Shown one piece after another: positions 55,333-64,000 of a stretch of 64,000 nucleotides of DNA (positions are counted from its first letter, which is position 1; the number at the start of each line of letters is the position of its first letter). Origin of the DNA: Blastocystis hominis (lineage: Eukaryota; Sar; Bigyra; Opalinata; Blastocystidae); assembly GCF_000151665.1 (NCBI RefSeq), contig NW_013171821.1:69929-133928 (forward strand). The letters are read 5' to 3'. Position numbers and translations under genes: made by a program. The notes beneath the pieces were generated by a model. It was given only the letters and a program-made list of their open reading frames with translations. It ran no database searches and was not told the DNA's origin.

Positions 55333-57909
55333 ATGCATTCAAACATTGCTGATTTTGTCAATTCTGCTATTAACAACTATCATGTCGATAGTTCCATTAT
55401 TCAAAATGTGCAGGCATGCTTGAGTAAAGAAATGAAACCAAATGGCTGGATTTCACTTATTTTGAGTAATAGAGAGTGCGTAGTATTGCAGTTCGATAAT
55501 GGAGTATTCATGAATCAAGGATTTGTGCTCAATGATGAGAAAGTGTTGAAAGTGTTTGGAAATCATCAAATTGGTGCTATTTCATATAATGAAGAACAAT
55601 CCATAGAAGTAGTAGAAGGAATCGTGGATTTGGATCATGGAAGTCGATTTGAAGGATTGGTATTGACTAATAAAGAAAAAGAAGGTAAAATTGGAATTCC
55701 ATTTGGATATGGTGAAATGTATGATGATGATGGATTCTTGGTGTACAAGGGCATAATGATCAATTGGAAACGATTTGGATATGGAACGAGTTATCATGAT
55801 AATGGTTTGATTGAATATGAAGGATATTGGTGTGATGATAAGCGATTTGGAAGAGGAATCGTATATGATCGATATGGTAAATTAGTGAATGAATGTGAAT
55901 GGTATAATGGAATTGAATGTAATAATGAATATGAAGGCGATGGCTCAAAACCAATGAATATCGGAATCAAACATTTGAAACTGAGTAACAATTGTGTATT
56001 GGTTGATTGGGATGTTTCATTGTTGTATAATTTGGAATCAATCGAAATCGGCTATTATTGTTTTGAATCAGTGCAAACATTCCGAATCGAAGGATTGAAT
56101 CGATTGAAAACTATCATAATCGGAAACAACTCATTTACTAAACGCAAAATGATGATCGGAATAAGGTCTACTGATTATCGAAATAGCGAAATATACTTTC
56201 TATCAAAATCATTCCACATATTGAATTGTGAATCATTGGAATCCATTCAAATTGGCCGATGTAGTTTCAGTGATTTTGCTGGCGACTTTGAATTGAAGAA
56301 TCTACCACAATTACAATCCATTCAAATTGGTACAATTGGAAGTAGGTCATGCAATTTCTATTATAGTTCATTTGTGATTCGAGGTATTGACATGATATTG
56401 AATATTTGAATGATGCATAGATCTTCCAAATCTACAATCCATTTCATTAGGTTGGTGTGCATTCCTTGATTCCTTAACAACAATAATTGAAAGTACTGAA
56501 TGAATTTGAATGAAATGATTGATGTAGATCTTCCATCATTACAATCCATTGAACTTGGTCAAGGTGCACTTCGTGGAAGAAAGAATGATCCTTTATGTTC
56601 GTTGCTAATGCGAAGTAATAATGGAATGAGTTAACATGATTGAATATAGATCTTCCAAATCTAACATCAATTAATACTAGAAGAATTGGATTTTGTTCTT
56701 ATCACTCAGTGACATTGGAAAGTAGTTCTGATAATTGAATGTTGACAGTATATAGATATTCCAAATCTTAAAATAGTCAATCTACCTTATTCATTTCAGT
56801 ACACCATATATCCAACTATAAGCAGTATTTTTAATTAGCACATTTTCAACTTATTAGATGTCTCTGAACTACTATTTCCAAAAGTCTATTCCTTTGAATA
56901 TATTCAATCAATTGATTCAGTAGTTAGGTCTATTACCATCCCTTGTTGGACCTGTAATGATATTGATTATACAATATTTGATTTCTCTCGATTCACTTGT
57001 GTCGAATCAATCGAAATCAAAAATGATTGTTTTGCTTCAGTGAAATAGTTTAATATTGATGGATTAAAACGATTGAAAACTATCAAAATCGGAAAGAATT
57101 CATTTACTCATAGAAAGTATAGAAATGGAGATGATGAATCGAAGTCATTCCATATATTGAATTGTGAATCATTGGAATCCATTCAAATTGGCCGATTTTG
57201 TTTCAGTGATTTTGGAGGTGACTTTGAATTGAAGAATCTACCACAATTACAATCCATTCAAATTGGTACAATTGGAAGTGATTCTTGCAATTTCTGTCAT
57301 AGTTCATTTGTGATTCGAGGTATTAAACTGATATTGAGTATGTATAATGCATAGATCTTCCAAATCTACAATCCGTTACATTGGGTGATGAAGTATTCAA
57401 GAAATCCTTATCAACAATAATTGAAAGTATTGAATGAATTTGAATGAAATGATTGATGTAGATCTTCCATCATTACAATCCATTCAACTCGGTAAAAATG
57501 CACTTTGGGGTGAAAATATCGAGTCATGTTCGTTGCTAATGCGAAGTAATAATGGAATGAGTTAACATGATTGAATATAGATCTTTCGAACTTAACATCC
57601 ATAGATAATACGAGAGGAGGTAGTTTTTATCATTCTCGTACTCTTCTATTAGAGAGTATTTTAACTGATTGTTAATAGTATTTAGATATTCCAAATCTTC
57701 TACATATAATACTACCTGACAGTTCATTTTGTGTATGTTCAATCAAAATCAATTTTCGAGTTTTTGCTTTTTGTATTCTTTTATTCATAGATGTTTCTCC
57801 CACCCTAATTGATCATATCGAGAGAGCAGCACTAGAACGAAATCAATTAGAGTTACTTGGCTGGAATGTAAATGGGTACGATCCCTTTCTTGATCTTTTC
57901 TCTGATTAA
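55333..57909 (+). CDS. MORN-repeat/leucine-rich-repeat protein with one-LRR exons
   Basis: The first exon (55333 to about 56370) encodes three MORN-like repeats (FGYGEMYDDDGFLVYKG, YGTSYHDNGLIEYEGYW, RFGRGIVYDRYGKLV), followed by LRR units of BspA type (LESIEIGYYCFESVQTFRI, LQSIQIGTIG). After it come small exons, each starting (G)ATCTTCCAAATCT, that is DLPNLQSI, and separated by introns of 35-50 nt. A second block at 56990-57790 repeats the first closely. In that block the codon equal to ACA in block one is TAG near 57047, so the second block is either spliced differently or decaying. The last exon (DVSPTLIDHIERAALE) ends at TAA 57907-57909. Confidence 0.6.
56040..57790 (+). repeat. Internal duplication of LRR block
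   Basis: Segments 56215-56400 and 57145-57325 are nearly identical (for example ATTGAATTGTGAATCATTGG and ACAATCCATTCAAATTGG in both). The order of LRR exons after them is the same. Period roughly 930 nt. Confidence 0.8.
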
Positions 57910-58474
57910 TCTAATGTTCATTCAGTTTTTCCAGCGTTAAAACTCAGCACTTAATTGCATTTGGTTCTATGGAAATTCAATGATCATTGTATATTCAATG
58001 CTTACTTTGTTTGTTTTAAACCCTTTGCCTTCATTCTTTAATTATTAATTGATTCAAAATCCAATCATCGATTGATTCCTTTTTTATCTCAACCCAGATT
58101 AGTTAAGTGAGCATGTTCTAATCCTTTATGTCATCGATATTATGAAAGATTATTAAAAGAATATCTCAATTAATAAAAGTCAAACTGAGGCAATCCACTT
58201 TGTTTCAAAGTACAAAATAGATATTACTACACCTGACATGTCAATAACTGGCTTTTAAACGATTGGGTTGAGAATACCAAGTCATGGTATAGGAGAGACT
58301 CATATTGTGTTTTTGTTGACTTGGCCTTCATAACTAGCAATAAGTGTGACAGGAATACTTTGCATTCTTTCGATGAAAGCACGATACTAATTCCCAATGC
58401 TTCTCTAACAAACACCCAATCAAATCAACTGCTTCATCCTGACCCTCCTCTCTCTCTCTTTGTAATTCTGTGTC
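57910..58474. other. AT-rich intergenic region
   Basis: About 560 bp between the LRR gene and RRP45. Nothing recognised. Confidence 0.5.
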
Positions 58475-59362
58475 TCACGCCGAATTCTTCTCCAGCGCCT
58501 TCTTCAAAATCGCGGATATATCGTTCGCCTTCGCCGAAGCGATCTGTCCACAGCGAAGCAACAAGCTCTCACTCACAGGAATTCCGCCGAGGAAATGCAC
58601 GCCGCAAAGCTCTCCGAAGGCATTCAGTACGAGAGAAATCATTCCTTCTTTCACAGCTTCCTCGCGTTCGTTTGGATCCAAAAGCGTTAATTCGCTGTCT
58701 AACAAACAGAACGAAATGCTGATTGGCTGGTAGTGCAGGCACAGAGGCACTGGTTCTTGCTCGTTTGGAGCGTAGATACGAACCTGCGTGCCGTTGATGG
58801 AGTAGTCGGGACGACGGAAGTAGCAGAGAGATGATGTTGCGGCGAGGACGGCAGCGTCGAAGATGTTACCGTTATTGTCGATAATATTGACGTAGCAGTG
58901 CACGGAAAATACTTTTTCTCCAGGAATAATACAGAGAGACTCGACATCCACAGTGTTGTTGTCTTTAAGACTTCTCTCCAAAACGCGTTGAAGCTCAAAC
59001 CGGACATCATCTGATAACTCCGTCTATTCCTCACAATGCACTCTCAACAAGCAACTGTATATTCACGACCTCCCATGGGAGTGACGTTCACATGAATCGT
59101 AAACAGTCCTTCATTTGGATGGTCTGAATAACCAGACACGATCTCACAGTTCGTTATAGCACACACCCTACCCAATGACTCAAACTAACAACGGTTCCTA
59201 CTTTGTATCACCAATAGATACGATTGATGATGATTGTGAATCAGTCCGAGATAAGTCAATCGCGATATCCCGAAACTCTGTGAGATTGCGACCATCTACC
59301 CGAATACCCTCCTTCGCAGCATTAAAAATAAAATCTCTCTCAATAGTGCTCACAGGATCCAT
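58475..59362 (-). CDS. Exosome ring subunit RRP45/EXOSC9
   Basis: RNase PH-like core subunit of the RNA exosome. N-terminus IERDFIFNAAKEGIRVDGRN is typical, followed by CEIVSGYSDHPNEGLFTIHV. After that come VESLCIIPGEKVFSVHCYVN, GNIFDAAVLAA, and VDPNERE-type LLDPNEREEAVKEGMISLVL. Three introns in the first half. Eukaryotic RRP45 has no catalytic phosphate site, as here. TGA at 58477-58475. Confidence 0.88.
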
Positions 59363-59507
59363 TGTATACGATTTTAGCGGTAAATACTGTATAAATACAA
59401 AATAGATGAATAGAGCAAATAATAGATCACAAAATCAAAGGAGTGAACTGATTATTTGGTAGAGTCTAAAACTCACTCAGAATATGAAATAGAAAAAAGA
59501 AAAGAAC

Positions 59508-59579
59508 TCCGAAGCGGGGAATCGAACCCCGGTCTTCCGCGTGACAGGCGGAAATACTAAACCACTATACTACTTCGGA
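59508..59579 (-). tRNA. tRNA-Asp (GTC)
   Basis: 72-nt cloverleaf with no intron. Acceptor TCCGAAG/CTTCGGA, anticodon stem CCGCC with loop CTGTCAC (anticodon GTC), T arm GGGGTTCGATTCCCC. Confidence 0.95.
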
Positions 59580-59644
59580 TCTGTTTTTCCCTTTTTCGTT
59601 TGACCTTTAAATACTACGACTTATTCTGATTGTTTTCCCACACA

Positions 59645-61972
59645 ATGCCTAAACGACAAAAGGAAACCTCTATCAACCACGGAAATCGAACCAAGCAGAA
59701 GAAGGAGTGGTAATAATTGACTTTTAAATGGGATTGTAGGGGAGACAAGTCTATCAGTAGTTCCAAGGGCAAAAACGATCATCGCCGGAGTACGGAATTT
59801 GTTTCAAATTATATATGTTTAGAAACTCTGGAAGATGAGGAACTTCTGGATGACGCAATGCTAGGAACGGACGTGGGGACTCAACGTGTGGAGGAAGAGA
59901 ATCTTGAAGAAGTGTCGGACGTGGAAGTGGAGTCGGAGGTGAGGGATCCTTATCAGCAATGGTTCGCTACACGAGTCGTAACAGAGAGCGATAAAGCTTC
60001 GTTTGACAAAATTCTGCATGATTTGGACGTGGTGTTGATTGTAGGAACGATTTCCAAATGAAAACGTTGAATTTGGATGAGAAAATGCAGACAAAAGTCT
60101 CTGTGAATGGCCTGGATGATTCTGTCGATTACTCTACAGTCCAGTGTGATGTCGCCCTAAAAGTAGTGTGTTCGCATAGCCATCGAATCTAGGAGCGGAT
60201 TAAGGCGAAAAGTGAGCCATACCTCGCCCAGCTCCGCGAGAACCATCGTTTATTCACTTTATTCCAACAATTGACGCACTATCACGACATTTTATACACA
60301 TCCGGCATCGAGCTGGGCCCCCCTTCCGACCACAACGATCAGCTCATCTCCGCTCTCAGCATCCACATGCTCAACCACATCATGAAGGTTCGTTTGCGTC
60401 CTCCACCACTCACTCACCCTGCAGGCGAGCGACTTCGACCTCTCCCACACCAACACAATCCGAGCGCAGAAGCGTCTCCTCAACGAGCAAACGCACGAGC
60501 GAATCCTCCAGAAAGACGCTCTCAAGAAAGGCCTTCCCTACACTCCCAACCCGGACATCGACCTCTCCGCGAAGATCGAAATCCCCACGTTCCAGGACCA
60601 GGGCTTCACGCGTCCCACCGTCCTCCTCCTCTGCCCCTATCGCCACTACGCCTTCCACTTCGTCCACCGCATTCTCTCCCTGCTGCCTCGCAAGATCAAC
60701 GTCTTCGGCAAGTCCAAGTTCGATGAGGAGTTCGGCGATGATTCCGACCCCTCCGAGGCGCGCCAGCCCTACTGGAAAACCTATTTCCCGGGCAATAACG
60801 ACGGTACTCCTTTCCTCTCCTTCTCACGCAGACTGCTTCCGCGTGGGCGTTTCATTCCGCGGGAGCACGTTCCGCCTGTACACCGACTTCTACAACAGCG
60901 ATCTGATCATCGCCTCGCCGCTGTCGTTGAAGCAGATCGAAACGCGTCAGGGCTGGGACTACTTATCGTCGATCGAAGTGCTCGTCGTGTACGGCGGCGA
61001 TATGATCGCGATGCAGAACGTGGACCATCTCCGCGGCGTGCTGGGCAACACAAACAGCCCGCTCGTGAAGAATCGCAACACGGACTTCTCGCGGCTGCGC
61101 GAGAGCTATCTCTGCGAGATGCAGAAGTATTGCAGACAGACCGTCTTCGTCAATACCGCGCTCACCAGCCAGTTGCTGGCGCTCTTCCATCGCGCCTGCT
61201 TCAACCCCATCGTTGGCGATCGCTTCGCTGGTGTTCTGTAGGGTCGGTTTGAATGCAGGCCCGTCTACGAAGGCGCCGTTTCCGACATTCTCGTTCTGTT
61301 CTCTCTTTTCTTTTGATCGGCGTAGTCTCCGCCGCGCCAGTTGTTTCTGCGACTGCCCTGCGATCAAGTCACCGACACGTCGACGGTGCGCGTGAAATAT
61401 TTAGAGAACAACGTGCTGAAAGTGATCAACAACCCCGCCTACAAGAAGATTCTTCTCTACTGCGACAGCTACTTCGAGTATGTCTACGTGAAGCGACTTC
61501 TCATGGAAAACTGCGACGAGCGCGAATGCGGAGTCATCGACGAGTGGTTCCCCGCGGGGAGGTTGATTGTAGATATATGACGGACGCGAGCAACTCGCGG
61601 AATCGAAGCTATTTCGATAACGGGACGATCCGCGTGCTGCTGTTTAGCGGGAGATTTGAGTTCTTCCGACGCATGCGGATTTACAATGCGCAGACCATTT
61701 ATTTTGTGAGTCCTCCCTCCTATCCGAACTTGTGGCGAGTTATTGAAGAGAATAAGATGTAGCTATAGCGATTTTGTGAATAATATGAAAAATGGAGAAA
61801 AGGAGGGAAAAGAACTCAGTGTCGGAGTGACCGTCCTGTATACCAAGTTTGATACTTATGTGGTAGGGAGGAGGAGGAGGAACGAGGTAAGAAGTAGATG
61901 GAACGGGTGGTGGGAACATCGAGGTACAAGAAGATGCTCGCCGGGAAGAGAGATATGTTTTTATTTTGTTAA
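59645..61972 (+). CDS. UTP25: UTP25/DEF, small-subunit processome factor
   Basis: Nucleolar protein with a degenerate DEAD-helicase-like fold needed for early 18S processing. Basic start MPKRQKETSINHGNRTKQKK, then an acidic segment. The conserved core includes RPTVLLLCPYRHYAFHFVHR, RVGVSFRGSTFRLYTDFYNS, DLIIASPLSLKQI, DYLSSIEVLVVYGGDMIAMQ (the DEAD site replaced), NTDFSRLRESYLCEMQKYC and RQTVFVNTA. The C-terminal half ends TVLYTKFDTYVMERVVGTSR YKKMLAGKRD. About ten introns. TAA 61970-61972; TGTTTGTT at 61989-61996. Confidence 0.87.
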
Positions 61973-61996
61973 GATGGGATGGACTGCGTGTTTGTT

Positions 61997-62415
61997 TTAT
62001 GCAAAGGCTGTACCGGAGAAAATCGGGGATCACGAGAAAACAGACGGATGTTGCGGCTATAAGCTTGTTTTGTTGGTAGCACGCAATGGGCATGCATTAC
62101 ATCGTATTCTGCTTCGAAATGCTGGTTTTCTTCTTTAGGTTGCTGGGGAAACCTTGCGTTCCATACAGCAGGAATAATACAATTTGGATAACAAGGCCAG
62201 TAGTACTACGCAAGCGTACGTGGTTCAAGTGAGGATTTGTGGTCAATCACTTGTTCGTTTGCAAAGTGAAAATAAGTAAGTATACACCTCACACTCTTCA
62301 TAGGACGGGTATTTCTCCACGTCTATATAGAACGGGAGTGAGTTGCTCTATCAGCCCAAACACTTTGTTCGTTAGTCTAATTACTTAAGTGTGTTCTACA
62401 AACTAAATTCTTCCT
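61997..62415. other. Intergenic region
   Basis: About 420 bp; nothing recognised. Confidence 0.5.
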
Positions 62416-63160
62416 ATGTCTGGAATCTTGCGAATCGGTAGTTTCTTTGCACCTCACATGGACAATTTGGACCATTCACACAAAAATGTACTATTATTAC
62501 TATTATATATATTATTATTTTTTTTACTTGTATTTCTATTTTCACTTTATGTATCCCGGTATCTCTATTGATGGTAGGCGTGAAGAGGACACTCAGTGTC
62601 TTCCATTCTCACAACCTGCTCCTGTGACTGGTGATTATTCTGATCAAGATGGAGAATTCCATACCAGCTCTTTGCGACGTTCAGCGTCGTGTACAGAGTC
62701 TGGGCCTGCGATGCACCGTTTGAATTCCGAAAGTGCATGTCCTTCTGGTCTACCAAGAAAAGCGAATAATTTAGAGCATTACCGTTCTAGGTCCTCTCAG
62801 AGTTTGAATCTTAACGTTACAACGGCTCCTAATTCAAATGTTCCCGTTTTTGTTATTTCGGATGTGTCGTCCTCGTGTTCTGAAGGAGTATCCCGCCTTC
62901 CCTCTCTTTTTGATGACTATTTTTGCAATCAGCGTGTGGATTCGGAGCTCAACCTAAAGGGTGAGCCCAAGGACCACACAACCAGCAATTTTTCTTTAAA
63001 CTCCTCGTCGTACTATGCGCACCGTTTGACCAAGTCTCCGTCATATAGTTGCTATTCTTTAATTTGCTCGTCCGATAATGACGAGATTCCGCGTATTAAT
63101 TATCATGATACCTCCCCCTTTTCGCTTCCCGAATGGACTCTGCCTCCTAGCCATTCCTGA
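62416..63160 (+). CDS. Ser-rich single-pass membrane protein, unknown
   Basis: Not recognised. MSGILRIGSFFAPHMDNLDH is followed by one strongly hydrophobic helix (VLLLLLYILLFFLLVFLFSL). After a short proposed intron (19 nt, ends about 62579) comes a Ser-rich, low-complexity tail of about 195 residues (SLRRSASCTESG, RSRSSQSLNLN). TGA 63158-63160. The intron is shorter than usual, so the join is uncertain. Confidence 0.55.
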
Positions 63161-63223
63161 TTGACGCTTTTTCTTGTTGTTTCATTGTTCTTTTACGTGA
63201 AAACGCATGAGCGCTCTTTGTTC

Positions 63224-63231
63224 AACAAACA
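63224..63231 (-). terminator. TGTTTGTT 3'-end element that sets the stop
   Basis: 4 nt after the terminal T of the last, partial gene. Confidence 0.75.
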
Positions 63232-63235
63232 ATCC

Positions 63236-64000
63236 ACACTTCAAGTCGAGCTAGCTTTGACATAAATCCACTATTCTCCTTCCCGCACTGCGTCCGTATC
63301 TCCATCACATCTCGCTTATACGCCTTCACTGCATCATGATCTTCCTTCACCTCCTCAAACTCCACCAGCAGCCGCAGCTCGGCCTGCAGGCTCTTTATCG
63401 CATTGAACAGAAGCAGCTTGTGCTGCGTGATGCAGTCGTCCACCGAGAGAAATCCCTCCGCCAGGCTCGGTTGCCTCGGTTGCTTCGGTTGCTTCGGCTG
63501 GCTCGACGGCTGGCTCGGCTGCTTCGGCTGGCTCGCCCGGCCCGACTGGGCTGGCTGAGTCGATAGAACCGACGATTGTCCCGACTGGGTCGAGTGCAGC
63601 GATAATGTCCGATGGGCGGACGGCTGGCTCGGAGACGACGGCTACAGTCAACCCAACGCATCAGCACTACGGAGCGAGTCACTAGAGCGGATCGCCGAGG
63701 AAGCGGCGTGGGGATCTTCTGCAAACTGCCATTCCTTCGCAAGCTGCCGTTCGCTTGCAAATCTGCGCGTTAGAAAGCCCAGAAAAGCAAACCGTCGATC
63801 GGGAAGATGGAGGAAGCGACGGTTAGCAGGCCGTAGCCAGGCGAACAATCGAAGAGCTTCCGGTCCTTGATAATCAAGAACCACTGAACAGATACAAGGA
63901 ACACGCCGTCGAATTTGGAGTCGATGCGCTGATCGAGGAGGAGGCCGACGAATAGATTTTGATTAGCTTTGTCCGGATAGCCTGATGGTGAAGAAAGGCA
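63236..64000 (-). CDS. Unknown protein, 5' part beyond window
   Basis: Not recognised. The C-terminal exon is helical (TQHKLLLFNAIKSLQAELRL, FEEVKEDHDAVKAYKRDVME), preceded by an EATEATEA/EPAEAAEP repeat (63470-63545). The window edge holds a hydrophobic piece (GVFLVSVQWFLII). The frame ends RLEV-T with T (63236) exactly 4 nt before TGTTTGTT (63231-63224), so the stop would be made by polyadenylation. Confidence 0.6.

Noticed and set aside
61740-62093. Minus-strand frame opposite the UTP25 3' end
   Set aside because: Overlaps the last UTP25 exons, which match the family; no support of its own.

Overview
The window looks like nuclear DNA of Blastocystis (anaerobic gut stramenopile). The evidence is internal. 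Genes are packed on both strands and split by tiny GT...AG introns, very often exactly 30 nt. Most genes end near a TGTTTGTT-type element. Several frames have no usable encoded stop: they end on a lone T placed exactly 4 nt before that element, so polyadenylation would complete TAA. This is the 3'-end system known from Blastocystis. Species or subtype cannot be fixed from the window.

Layout. 0.1-5.1 kb: THEM6-like protein, YIF1, three tandem intron-bearing tRNA-Tyr genes, and an EF-hand/CorA fusion. 5.4-13.2 kb: mitochondrial carrier, EGF-repeat surface protein, uS14, SRSF1-like splicing factor, signal-anchored protein. 13.4-20.1 kb: small membrane protein, snurportin-1, MAP2K-like kinase, calreticulin, ankyrin protein, SDHC. 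20.1-27.2 kb: a divergent ubiquitin-eL40 fusion, a large unknown protein, a secretory glycosyltransferase-like protein, a Stum/SPEC3-like protein. 27.2-29.7 kb: AT-rich and gene-poor. 29.7-33.1 kb: peptide deformylase, NDUFS6, a double-domain cathepsin Z. 33.2-41.0 kb: one very long HEAT-repeat (HEATR5-like) gene. 41.1-45.9 kb: KAS II, ALG14, RPN13, linker histone. 46.0-54.7 kb: Nug1/nucleostemin-family protein, two membrane proteins, ankyrin-FYVE protein, pyrimidine-nucleotide-type carrier. 55.3-64.0 kb: MORN-LRR gene, RRP45, tRNA-Asp, UTP25, a Ser-rich membrane protein and a gene running off the end.

Functional themes are the organelle (SDHC, NDUFS6, deformylase, KAS II, two carriers), the secretory pathway (YIF1, calreticulin, ALG14, cathepsin), ribosome biogenesis and RNA handling (UTP25, Nug1 family, RRP45, snurportin, SRSF1), and ubiquitin/proteasome (ubiquitin-eL40, RPN13).

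The signal least explained by genes is extreme over-use of the palindrome CCGCGG in a subset of long genes (about 60 copies by eye in 33.8-40.7 kb). It occurs in all reading frames and inside introns, and is nearly absent from conserved, probably highly expressed genes. It resembles the highly iterated palindromes of cyanobacteria. Exon joins were made by hand from GT/AG, frame and protein similarity remembered from known families; no database search was possible. I saw no retrovirus-like, Polinton-like or other capsid-bearing element.
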